64,000 nucleotides of DNA. Source: Fennellomyces sp. T-0311. Its lineage: Eukaryota > Mucoromycota > Mucoromycetes > Mucorales > Lichtheimiaceae. Position 1 is the first letter of the stretch, and the number at the start of each line of letters is the position of its first letter. Below, in pieces: positions 10,124 to 21,045 of this stretch. The DNA is taken from positions 1,488,001 through 1,552,000 of the forward strand of contig JALLLT010000003.1 in the NCBI GenBank assembly GCA_025266875.1, in the 5' to 3' direction. The translations under genes were made by a program, and so were the position numbers. The notes beneath the pieces were generated by a model that saw only the letters and a program-made list of their open reading frames with translations, was not told the origin of the DNA and ran no database searches.

Positions 10124-12053
10124 ATGACACAGTCCGAGACAGAAGACCTTATCTCACAAAAGAAAAAAGTCGACAAGCTAGAGAAAAAGGAAAAGAAAAC
10201 AAAAAGTGAGCATTGCAAGCAATTGAGACGCGTAAAGTCATTCATGTTAAATTGTTGATAAGAATCCAAGAAAAAGGACTCGGCGGATGAGGAGGAAGCA
10301 AAAAGGGAAAAACTGGCGAGAAAAAAGGCGAAACGCGAGAAGCTGGAGAGAAAAGAAGCAAAAAGAAAAAAGCTGGAAAGAAAAGAAACGAAAAAGTCAA
10401 AAGCCACGGCTGGTAACCAAGTGCCGTATCAGCAAGAAGAAGGCTCACGAGAAGAAGTCAAGGAAGAGGAAGGCGCTCGAGTAAAACATAATCAAGTAAA
10501 AGATCGGGCAGCCAACAAGCCCCTGCAGGGTCAAGTTCAACAAGATGAAGGCAGCGACGGAGAAGACCATCAAGCAGAAATCAAGGAACGGAAGAAATCG
10601 AAACAAAAGAAGTCTAAGGGAAAAAGCGATACAGTAGCTCAAGGTACATGTTACGCGGATATACATAGGCGCACAGCCCATTCTAAGGCCATTTTACGCA
10701 GGCATGACTGGTACCAAGCCCATGAAAGAGATAGTCGAGCTACCATCAGGATGGATACCTATCCGCCATCCAGAAGTGCCGGATATGATATCTTCCTATT
10801 ATTTTGTCAACCAAGACGAGAGCGCCATTTACTCGGTTGCTCGTGGAAAGTTCGTGCCAATAGCGCCAGTCAGACGCCTCAAGGCTCTTGGACCCAGATA
10901 CAACATAGCGGGTAAAACTGCATTAAAGTTGGAGGAAATAATGGCGCACACCTTCTTAGAGCACTTTGACAGCAGCAAACACTACATACTCCACAAGGAC
11001 GGACAGGCGGAGAACTGTGCTTGGAACAATCTCATAATATGCTATGACCTGCCTACGTTACAAAGGCATGAAATCGCAAGACTACAGAAGCTATACCCAG
11101 ATGCAAAATACACAGTAGTCCGCAATGTACACGCGACTTCGACATTCGAACATTACCTCGTCTCGGACACCGGAAACATATACTCGCTTATCGAACGAAG
11201 GCATATCCATATCGGATATTGCTCGGCTGCTGGATATTTAGTGGCCCCACTCAGCACTGACATTGGGATTAAGCAAGCAACTAAGCAGTTCTGCCGTTTG
11301 GCCGTTCACAGTGTCGTAATGCAATCCTTCAATGGAAGCCGGACAAGAGAACGTGTTTTTCACATTAACGGCAATCGCCTCGATAACGCACTCATAAACC
11401 TTACATACATCAAAAGTCGGACCCAAACTTTGGAAAAGGAGAAAGTGCCAGTCGAAGAACAAGCAGAGTCGTCAACGAGAATTATGCCATTGCCATCTCC
11501 GCCAGTTACCGATAATCTAAAATGGAAGAACGTTGGTGTTCTCCCATGGGATGGACAAGGTTATACCCAATATGAAGTATCCGACATGGGCCATGTTCGC
11601 AGAAAGGATACTTCTGAAATTGTTCCATTTTTCGTTGGAAAACATGGACATACATATGTATCCATGTACAAGGATTGTCAAGGACCGAAGAAATATAGAT
11701 CCACCCGAACCGTGGCTCGTCTTGTGGCCAACGCCTTCGTGGACGGTTATACTGGCGAGCGTGATTGGGTCGACCACCTCAACGGGGATCAACATGACAA
11801 CCGTGCGCTGAATTTGAGATGGGTACACCGAGAGAAGAAACCAGTATGTCCAATTGTAGTATCACTTGTCGATGATCCGAAAATTCAAAGGGAGTTTCGG
11901 TCTACGAGAAAATTGCAACGCGAACTACATGTTTGTGATGTGAAAGCGGTGATTGAGAAATACGGCGGCACGTTCACAAAGACGATTGAATGGAATGGTG
12001 AGAAAAAGCTGGCGCAATTTCGGCTGCTTTCCTCAGAAGAAAATAATAAATAA
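10124..12053 (+). CDS. Triple NUMOD4-HNH module protein with lysine/glutamate-rich N-terminus
   Basis: Predicted 604-residue protein in three exons: 10124-10205, 10263-10643, 10702-12053. Residues 1-150 are extremely charged (KREKLARKKAKREKLERKEA type), probably a coiled coil or nuclear-targeting region. Three NUMOD4-plus-HNH modules follow, at about 170-268, 291-392 and 428-530. Each has a Y..V...G.IYS/VRR NUMOD4 core. The HNH parts read HKDGQAENCAWNNL, HINGNRLDNALINL and HLNGDQHDNRALNLRWV. Only module 2 keeps a histidine in the upstream position (LAVHSVVMQSF); module 1 has a glutamate (LEEIMAHTF) and module 3 an alanine (TVARLVANAF). NUMOD4-HNH proteins are known as homing-type endonucleases and related DNA-binding proteins in phages, large viruses and some eukaryotes. 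A role as nuclease, DNA-binding factor or selfish gene is open. Spliceosomal introns show that it is expressed from the nuclear genome. Confidence 0.82.
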
Positions 12054-12099
12054 AGTTTTGTACGTAAAAGGTTCTACACGTAAAAGGAAAAATAGTAGT

Positions 12100-12215
12100 T
12101 GAAAAGTTATAAATTTATTATGGAAGATGTTAGACCTGCTCCTGTAGGTATACCGTCTCTTCCTTGCGGTACATAATGTTTGAGCTATAAATGATAACAA
12201 AACAGATACCATGCC
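12100..12215. repeat. Direct repeat behind the HNH gene, copy 1
   Basis: The stretch shares with 12518-12640 a core reading TTAGACCTGCTCCT.TAGG, then a TCT..CACTTGCG-like segment and an ATA..ATTCCATGC / ATACCATGCC segment, about 420 bp apart in the same orientation. It begins 47 bp after the HNH stop codon and so probably includes that gene's 3' untranslated region. Confidence 0.55.
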
Positions 12216-12517
12216 TGAAAAAAACCTAGAAGGTGAAAAAAGGCAGGTTGGGCGGGGAGAAGAAGTATAGGAAGAAACGTTGTGGGAAGGAAAAATAGTA
12301 GATCAGACACGCAAGAATATGTTTAGGCATTCTTTGATCGCAAAAGTAAATTACTCGCTTCGCTTTTATTCACTGCAAAGCCTATCATATGCCAAGATAT
12401 GATCCGCTCGAATATGTACCGCAAGTGCTTTTTTTCGTTGGCTGTAAAAATCAGGATTACACATCACCACAAAGGTAGAGAACGATCATTTTTACAAAAG
12501 CCTGGCTGATACATAGT

Positions 12518-12640
12518 TAAAAGTTGTATTTTTCTATTTCTGGGAGATTTTAGACCTGCTCCTATAGGCACGATGTCTAACACTTGCGATATTTATGTTT
12601 TGTTTCAATATTTCAAAGCTATAGATTCCATGCTTGACAA
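12518..12640. repeat. Direct repeat behind the HNH gene, copy 2
   Basis: This is the diverged partner of 12100-12215, sharing the TAGACCTGCTCCT core and flanking blocks. The pair suggests an old tandem duplication of the 3' flank of the HNH gene. Confidence 0.55.
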
Positions 12641-12813
12641 ACCAGGACGGTGTAGTATAGATGACTCCCAAGTAAACCAACAACAAAGCAGAAACTGTAT
12701 CTATTTGCAATCTTTATCTCATTTAGTACACTGCTAGCTAGGCTAAGTCCATATATTATACGTAACTACCATGAATGCATGGTAACACGACCATCATATA
12801 TCTGCATAACCCA

Positions 12814-12977
12814 CTCGCTTGAACAGTTCGTGCATACTCTTTAAAAATCAGTGCAGGCTCTGCAATTTGATATGGCCATCTCAAAAAAGTGCGAATGCAT
12901 TCTTGACCAACTGTAGTAGGAAATAAGGTATAACTGTAGACATAGTGACTACCACAGCGACAACGTCGCTGATGATG
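12814..12977 (+). repeat. 164-bp inverted repeat, left arm
   Basis: This segment is the reverse complement, at high identity, of 15967-16130. The last 60 bp, from CTGTAGTAGGAAATAAGG to GACAACGTCGCTGATGATG, are almost perfectly conserved, and the outer part is more diverged. The arms enclose about 3 kb. They could be terminal inverted repeats or two oppositely oriented copies of one dispersed element. I found no target-site duplication. Confidence 0.75.
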
Positions 12978-15966
12978 TTCTCATGATAATAAGTATATCC
13001 GTTGCCATGATTACAAAGTGGTCACTATCATAATGGTGCTTTTCTGCTGAAATACGTATCTAAAGGTGATTCTGTGAGCTATTCTTATATAGTACATTCT
13101 GTTTCATATACTTTTTCATTTTGACTTTCCGTTTTCTATCCCTTTCAAATTTGTTGTATTCAGGCTCGACTTTTTGGTCAATTCTTTTCAAAGTTAATCT
13201 ATTTTGGCCGTATCTCGATCCCAAATTACGCTGTCAGTGCAAACTAAAGTTTACTATATTGCCCTTTACCTGTAAAATTCATTACAAGATACAAAATAGG
13301 CAATTATTTTATAAAGTATTCTTGTATCTCGGAAAAAGGTGAAAATCATTCTTTTTAAGTAAACTTTCTGTGCCTCGTGAGGTTAACTAGTTATTGATAT
13401 CACTGGATCCATGCTTGGATTCTCTACAAAAATACTTGTACATCAAGGAAATCCAATTGTTGGATCAGCTTCTACTCAACGAAAAAGACTTTCAAGATGA
13501 TTTCCCAGGGGGCTAGCCTTTGTTTTTTTTTTCGACTCTTCTCACTTTTGTATCTTTTTCACATCTTGTATTCTTCTTGCTCTGACATTTCATTTCGTAT
13601 GCTATTCACTTCTGAATCCTTCCATTTCAGATGCTTTTGGTCTGTTTTCGTTTAGCAGAAGCTGATTCCTTTTCGATCATAGCGTCGATCCCAAATTACA
13701 AACACAACGGTTCATGAAACACAAGTTTTGGAGCATTTTGCATGAAAGTTCATTCATACTCGTGGGTTACAATAGCATCTTGTAAATCACGTTTAACACC
13801 CCAAACGTTGCATTTATTCTGAATAATTACTTTCCTTCCTCAGCTGATATTCTAAGCCGTCAGTACGACTGGACGCACCTTCTAATTCTTCACAAAATGC
13901 ACGTATATCGCAAGGAGATTCTATCGCTGGTCAGGTCAATAAGCGTGTTCAAAGGTACCCAATGGATTCTGCTGCCAACTCAAAGAATGCTAGAAGTCAA
14001 TACTTTTACCCCGGATCAATTTAATGTAATTCTTTGGGGGACTAATTTACTTATGAGCTGGGTTCACTGGGTCAGATACATCTATGAGTAGCTAATTGAA
14101 CCGACAACGGAGTAAAGCACATTGTTAAAAGCAAGTAAGACGTTATAGATGTGCTTGCTGGCCCATTCAGTGCTTGGATTCGCTTGTTTGTAACTGACTT
14201 CAGTTTTCGACTAAACCAAGGAATGTTTCAGAAAATAACAACTACTTCAGAATATATAAACTAAATCAAATATGAAGCAGACGTTTTTATTACTACACTG
14301 CTTTTGCGATGATGTTAATCGTTGCGACATTATTTCCCGAATCTACAGGGCGCATGATAACACGGTCGCACGTCGCTTAGTGTGATCGGGGCGATCTTTT
14401 CCCGGAAGCTGAATTAGCCGGCCACATATCTCCCTTGCAGCATAGCACATCAAACCAAATGCTCGTAATAACTAATTAGTATCATCGCCTTGCTCGTAAG
14501 AATGTATACGCAAGTAAGTAGGCGTTGACAAATATATATTCGTCAATGTGGTAATTATGCGTACGAGCCTTAGTCCATTACGCACATACGGGGTTGGACT
14601 CCTCCGTTGCGCTTTGTGTCAACACTTTCGTGGTCCGTTTCCTGTGGCTCGTGATGTATATGGCCAGGTAAAATGTGCATAACCATGTATGCTTCATGCA
14701 AATATCCATGATATTCTTGCCGTCAAACATGGGAAGAAAGGCGTCATAAAATAACTCACGACAATACTCGAACAGAGGATCATGACGGGCTTGCATCACG
14801 ATCTTCAAGCACTCCGAAGAAGTCTCCGTATAAGGCAACGCTCTGGCTGCTGCATAAGCGAACCAACTTTTGATCTGCCGTTATGAAGGCTAATTTGACA
14901 ATCTCCAAGCATTGTGGCCAAGTGTTCGCAGTGATTGCGCGGTTGAATTTGAATGGTCAAGCGCGTTCGCAAGTGATTAACAGTAACAGCCATTGTTACA
15001 GAAAGGTTACGGACATGAATGCGCGACTCTGTCAAAGTACGGTTCAAAGTGCTTGCTTTATTGAAAGATATACATGACCCAGATTTAGCTTCTCGAGAAC
15101 AAGCTCGATACTGACAGGACCAACCACGGGAAGGTACTGGGTCGTCTGGTCCCATAGCGCCTGTACTCGTCTGCGCTGGCAGGAGGCTTTTCTCTTTTTT
15201 CTTTTTTTTCCTGCGGGGGGTGCCGGTTCTTTCTTTCGGGGATTCGCAGCGAAGCAAATAAGAGTACAGGCGCGACCGGTGTGCATCTTGCTGGCTTCCC
15301 AATTGTAGATCCCTCCCAGCCACTGGATTGCTGGGCCGAGGACTAAGGACATGTTTCATTTCTAGCTAATGACCTACCTTACTTGACTGGAAGCCAGAAC
15401 CGGTAAATAAAAAAGAAGACCCAACGCGCTCAGAGTCCGCAGCATGACGCCCTTTTTATACCGCTCTGGCAATGAGGACCCAGTGACCATGGTTATATGT
15501 TCTGCCGGCCAATGAAAACTCATTTGGTTTCGCGTCACCCGTACTTTCTGTGCATACTTTCGTAGCAAGCACTGAATGGGCGAAGGCATACAGTGTGGTG
15601 TACTGTGTAGATTTACAAATAATGAAACTATCCATTCTCCTCCTCGTCTACCAGCTAATCAATCCCCTCTAACATGTCCTTACGTACGTATACAGTTCTA
15701 CATGGTGATTTACGGGCTACAAATACAAACGGCCTTGTTTTCGTTCTCTTTTTTAACGTGCAGGAGCAATAGGAGTACTGCTCTCTTATACCGCGTCAAG
15801 AACCAAAACCGGTTAATGCAACAGGCAACATAACCAAGGAACATGCAAGGAGAGGCGATGATCGTTGTAGAGGTTTTTCGTCAATCTGGTGTAATATATA
15901 GGACTTGATATTAGCTTTCCACCTGGAATTTAGCGACTTACCACTGTGTATGTACGTCGGAGCTTG
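12978..15966. other. 3-kb segment between the inverted repeat arms
   Basis: No recognisable gene is present. On the minus strand, 14578-15359 has overlapping frames with protein-like stretches (WPQCLEIVKLAFITADQKLV in one frame, then ECLKIVMQARHDPLFEYCRE in another), separated by frame changes and a stop. It may be a decayed or multi-exon gene of unknown family. No transposase signature was seen. Confidence 0.4.
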
Positions 15967-16130
15967 CATCATCAGCGACGTTGTCGCTGTGGTAGTCACT
16001 ATGTCTACAGTTATACCTTATTTCCTACTACAGTCTGTCAAGAATGCGTTCGCACTTTTTTGATATGACTATGTCAAATTGTAGAGCTTGCATAGATTTT
16101 TAAAACGTATACACGGATTGTCGAAGCGAG
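15967..16130 (-). repeat. 164-bp inverted repeat, right arm
   Basis: This is the reverse-complement partner of 12814-12977. The inner boundary (CATCATCAGCGACGTTGTCG) and outer boundary (CGACAATCC / TCGAAGCGAG side) mirror the left arm. Divergence is greater toward the outer edge. Confidence 0.75.
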
Positions 16131-16671
16131 AGCAAGTCAAGGGCGATAGGTGCTCGAAAATATGGTATGAATCGATTATATCATCTTGAAACGCCTTTGA
16201 AAGAGGTCGCAGGTAGCTCAATGAAATTGAACACAGAGATATAATATCAAGTCATCGATATAAAGTGATTTATTATTGAATGTCGTGTTAAATGTGTAAA
16301 CCGCTTGCCTTTTTGATGATAGCGGCTGCTTACGTTTGCTATACAACGTCGAAAACAACGTGCAATTCTTTCGTTTAACAACAGTTGCCACTTCTTGACA
16401 TGCCTTTAGTTCGTTCCTCGCAGACATTCATTTGGTATTAGACTTTATTGTGGAATCAAAACGCAACTTTATTCTCCGCACTTACATAGCATCTCAATAA
16501 ACGATCCCATGTTTTTTCGGGCACTGTCTAATAGCCTTGCCAGTTTTGAAATGATCGTCGGTCTTGGATCCTTGGGTAAGGAGCGATAATAGATGACTAG
16601 TAACTAGTAATCTATACTATTCCAAGTTTTACTAAGTATATCATGCGAGGTAATAAATATATATTTCTGTT

Positions 16672-16691
16672 GTTAGAGTGATTACTCTAAC
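16672..16691. repeat. Perfect 8-bp hairpin
   Basis: GTTAGAGT and its exact complement ACTCTAAC flank a GATT loop. It lies about 120 bp left of repeat copy 2. It could be a structured terminator or chance in AT-rich DNA. Confidence 0.4.
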
Positions 16692-16810
16692 GATTACTTA
16701 TGAGTACTTTGCCTCTTCAAAGGAAGACGTCGTCAGAGTGACTAATCTGTTTTTCCATCATTCTTCAATTCGACACACTGTACAAAGACTGAAACTTGAG
16801 CAGTTTTATA

Positions 16811-17070
16811 TTGAGTAATTATATTTGAATTGGATGTTTCGAATATGAGATCACACATATCCTTGACAGAACGGATGTCAAACGCTCTAATAGTAGAGAT
16901 AATAACTTGTCAATCGCCTTGTCCTTGCCATATAGGTATGTGATTATTTCTTGTAGCAACCACAGCTGGAACACTGACATGAGTTTCCGCAATTACTACG
17001 ATCATACGTAAAGCGTAAGTACTAAGCTTACAAGAAAATCGAAACACATTGTACTCACCCGCAGCATTTA
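16811..17070. repeat. Diverged dispersed repeat, copy 2
   Basis: This copy aligns in the same orientation with 1-255 (AATTGGATGTTTCGAATA, TTGACAGAACGGATG, ACTTGTCAATCGCCTTGTCC and later blocks). It has no coding content. The two copies lie about 16.8 kb apart and point to a low-copy dispersed family. Confidence 0.6.
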
Positions 17071-18298
17071 CCACCACACTGTTGCATATTGAAGATGTAT
17101 GATTTGACCAAGAAGAGAAAAACGAGTAAAGAGTCAGAAACCGAGTCTGCTATCTATTTATAAGGACCATCGTTGTTGCACAAGAGGCGTATCATCGGAA
17201 GATAGCCTTGAGCATTTTGTGCTTGACCTGTCAGAAATAAGGAGTTAGTCAGCTCCGCCAAATTTGTACGCGAAACCTCCCTGCTCCTGACGCGATGATG
17301 TCTCAACCAAAAAAGTCAAATTGCTTTCAGCACTGCGCGTTACGTTTAATTGCTATTGTTGTGTGTATAGACCTGCATGGGAGGCGATAGCATACTTCTA
17401 GTTGAAATTACAAAAACAGTCTGATTCTTGGTTGGAGTCCCATCGGGGTCCGGTATACTAAGATACACGGCATGCCCTTGTCTATCATGTACGTACATCA
17501 ATGGTGAATGTCAGAAAGACCAGCTTACATATCTACAAAGATACTATAGTGACTGGCTAGATGCTGAGAAAAGTGATGGTCACATATCATCTTATCACAT
17601 TTGCAAGTTATTGCTATATGTTTACTGATACTCGTTTTATTAGATACGCAAAACAGTCGATACCATTGAAGAGTGGGGGAGGGTTGACCCGGCGTTGCTT
17701 GCTTCCAGAAGGATGGCTCGTGTCACAGTCTCAGGAACGCCACGTGTTTCGATCAGGCCAGTGCACCGCTTATCACTTTCTGGCTGGTGCGTACAGATCT
17801 TCCGGTTTATTTCTATACACTGACCAGGAAGCAATGTAGAATTCATTCGGCAAACAAATATATGTATATATATAAACGAGACAGTAAAAGAAGGTAGTTC
17901 GTGTCAACTACTTTGGCTTGCTTGCTGTAGTACGGCAAGGGATACGTAATTGATGTTAGACTGGTCCATGCATCAAAAGCAGGTGGCGTTCGGGCGACCG
18001 GTTGTCATGATAATCAATCAAGTTACAATGAAAGAGGCTCATTGTACATGTATGTGGTTGGAAGAGCGGTACATGAAGGCGGTACGCGCGTAAAGCACGA
18101 GATCAATACAAACAAACACGGATGACAATGAAAGTGAGCAAACAACGAAAAGCCTGTCTTGATCGAGAAAGGCTGTTAGCGATAGGAACAAGCATGTAGC
18201 ATCATGACCACTTTTTTGATTGTTGTCGCGTCCCGAAAATTTGGCATAAACTGGGCTTCTTTTCCACTCATTCTTACTCAATACTTCCTCTCTCCACA
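17071..18298. other. Upstream region of the PWWP gene
   Basis: No gene was recognised. The last 60 bp are rich in pyrimidines (CTTCTTTTCCACTCATTCTT) as at other starts in this window and probably hold the transcription start of the PWWP gene. Confidence 0.5.
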
Positions 18299-20338
18299 AT
18301 GACCAAATCTGCTGGAGATCCCAGCAATTCACAGTCGCGCCCCAAGCCAAGGAGCAAACGCTTGCAAAAGCAAAAGACATCGTTCGATTGCAGGAAAGTA
18401 GAAAAGCCTGAAACTGCGAATCCCGGCGAGACGCTTTTGGCAAAAGTCAGAAGTTGGCCATGGTGGCCAGTTTTGGTACGTGTACGCGTTCTTTAATGCA
18501 CGCAAGCCGTCTAATTGAACGCATGAAATAGATCAAGTCTGAGGATCAAGTGCCACCTGACGTGAGAAAAGTCAAAAAGTCGCCCAACCAGCACTATATC
18601 TTCTTTTATGGAACCTACGAATAGTAAGAGCATGACCTGCGATTGACGGATTGGAAGGCTCTTGATTGACTTGCTTCGTTGCAGTTCTGCCGTTCCGCTT
18701 GATAAGCTGCGGGTGTTCAATGCTGACTGGTGGCGAGCAAGACTTGAAAATGATGAGGTAGAGGACGAAGAATACGATGGCAACGAAGAAAGAACGCGCA
18801 CCGAAGCTGTTAAGCAGGCGTTGGATCCGGAGTACTTTGAGCCGCTTCACGCACAGGTGCAGAAGCAAGACTGGGAGGAGTACATGAAAAAGGAAGAGGA
18901 GGAAAAGCAGAAGAGGCTGGAACTGGAAAAAGCCGACGAAAATAAGCGAGCAGCAACCCAAAAGAACGGGAGGCAGCCCAGGAAAAAAGCGACCGAACAA
19001 CCACAGAGGACTGCTGCCACTCGGCGGTCGCGACGAAGAAAGGAGACGCAGGAGGATCAGGCGCCGCAACCTCAAGAACCACCAGTCAAGCACGAAAACC
19101 AGGAACAGACAGTCAAGATCGATTCGCTTTCCCAAGAAAGCACTATCGACATAGAGTCGCAATCCAACCCAACGCAAAGCACGCCGCAAACCCCGGAACT
19201 TCACCTCACTCAGGACTCCCGAGAAACTCTGGCCCACCAAGTCGACGATCCACAACCCATCTCCGAAGCACCATTAACAGAGACAGAACACTCCATCCCA
19301 GAAGCAGAGCCTGTCTTGGCACCAGAGCCAATCCAAGAACAGCCAACCCAAAATCAATCAGATCAATCGATCCACAAGGAGCAGCCGACGCAGCCAATCC
19401 ACGAGGAGCAACCAGCTCAAGCAACACAAGTGCTGGATGAAGTTCAGCCGATCACGGAAAAACAACCAGCCCATGAAGCACAATCAGTACAAGGTCCACT
19501 ATCCATAGAACAAGAGCAACCAATACCAACCGCAGAAATAGCGCAAGGAGATAAGCTAGTGCAAGGGGGGCAGCTAGTGGAGGAAACACAGCCCGAGCGA
19601 TCAACAAGCACTCGCAAGCGCGGTGCGAAACGAGATGGCTCTTCACGGCAGAGCAAGAGAACAGTAAGTGAGATGATAACGCGAAGGGTTGGCTCGTGCT
19701 AACGGTTTCCTATCCTGCAGCGCCGTGTCTCTCATGAAAGCCAGTCTTCCACGGATGCGCCGGTACAGGCTGAATCTCCTATTGACGTAGCAATTGTACC
19801 CATATCACCCAAACGACAGGAACCTATCGTCCCCGTGAAGTCCGATCAAGAAGCGCCCTTCAATGACCTTGCCAAGTTGGAAGCCGACGATGTGACCAAT
19901 CCGGTAGACACTGACCAGAAAGAAAAAGATACCGACGAGGCGCATATCAAGATGCGCAAACGCTGTATCTTTATCGGTCACCGATTCCAATCGCTGCTCG
20001 ACCGGTTCCCAACGGTGAGATTTTTTTTATAAACCGACAGAAAGGAGCGATCGGCATTAACGTTATTTTAGTCTCAATGGCCTGCGAAGGACAACGAACT
20101 CATGCGAGTGGCTATTCAAGACATTCACATTGTTCAGCCTACTGCTCGCGCCATCAAGGTAAGCGGAACAATTTGACTCGTCCCACTTAACGGCAGCTAA
20201 AGATGTGTTATCCAGGAGGTCCACCTTGACTACTGGGTGAAGCTGGCATACCAGAAGGATTACACGGTTGGCAGCGATGGATATGACTGCAAGGCGGAGC
20301 TGGGCAAGGTGCTAAGCAGCTGGGAATCTTTGCTATAA
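18299..20338 (+). CDS. PWWP-domain chromatin protein with C-terminal helical (LEDGF-IBD/TFIIS-N-like) domain
   Basis: Predicted 583-residue protein in six exons: 18299-18475, 18532-18623, 18685-19663, 19721-20014, 20072-20158, 20216-20338, with all phases consistent. The PWWP domain (about residues 42-110) begins PGETLLAKVRSWPWWPVL and continues with HYIFFYGTYEYSAV and LRVFNADWWRARL. PWWP domains bind methylated histone H3K36 and DNA. A charged coiled-coil stretch and a long low-complexity region rich in Q, P, E and T follow (repeats such as HEEQPAQATQ). The last 110 residues form a helical domain (RCIFIGHRFQSLLDRFP to YWVKLAYQKDY), reminiscent of the integrase-binding/TFIIS-N fold of LEDGF-type proteins. 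A chromatin-reader role is a good inference; the partner is unknown. A decayed copy of its last exon is at 9139. Confidence 0.82.
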
Positions 20339-20635
20339 TCATAATAGTTGCAGTGTTGACGCAACTTTGCGTATAATTTCCTTTCAGTTGCATGGCAGAC
20401 GTTTATATACGTGAGAATGTGGACAAAACTTCAATGTACAAACCAAACTAAACGAGGTTCCCTCTATTTTTTCCGAGTCAAGAGTGCGCTTCTTCGGGTA
20501 CATTGAGAATACCCATCATGCATGTTTGGGTCAGATGGCCTCATTTTCACACGAAAATGTGCTTAAATAACCCCCCCCCCTCAAGAGCAATCAAATAATC
20601 ATCATCTTCTTCCTTTAACTTATCCATTTGAAAAC
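20339..20635. other. Intergenic region with C-tract
   Basis: Contains the 3' end region of the PWWP gene and a run of ten C at about 20571-20580 just upstream of the small membrane-protein gene. No other feature was seen. Confidence 0.45.
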
Positions 20636-20958
20636 ATGCCAAGTGCTGGAGCCATGATTACTCTGGGTGCCGTGGGTGCCGCAGGTGCCGCAGCCTTCAT
20701 GAACAAGCGTCGAAATTCTGCTGGTTCCATCGAACAGAATAGTCAAGTCGACATGTCGCCGCATGCTATGGCCCGACGCCGGTCGAAGGTTGAGAACGAC
20801 CTGTATGAAGCTCGAAAGCAGGTAAGAAAGCACTTTGTTTCCAAGAAAATGGATTAATGATGCAAGTCTATCAGGCTGACCATTTCTGGCGTCGCAACAA
20901 TGGTGCCAATTTTTCACATAACTCTAAAAAGAGCTTCCCCACCAATGCCAATGTTTGA
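20636..20958 (+). CDS. Small protein with N-terminal hydrophobic segment
   Basis: Predicted 89-residue protein in two exons (20636-20821, 20875-20958). Residues 5-22 (GAMITLGAVGAAGAAAFM) form a small-residue hydrophobic helix followed by NKRRN, typical of a membrane anchor or mitochondrial inner-membrane signal. The rest is polar and basic, with KVENDLYEARKQADHFWRRN across the splice. I do not recognise the family. The splice (CAG|GTAAGA to TATCAG|GCT) keeps frame and extends a frame that otherwise stops early. It is convergent with the HDAC gene, 87 bp apart. Confidence 0.55.
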
Positions 20959-21045
20959 AATAAAAGGAGAGAAGAAAAAAACCATGATGATGCACTTTTT
21001 ATTACCTATTGCTGATGAAAAGATGATGGATGAGATGGATGTGAA

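Noticed and set aside
14805..15359. 184-codon minus-strand frame as a gene
   Set aside because: Protein-like pieces lie in different frames with intervening stops, and no splice model joined them.
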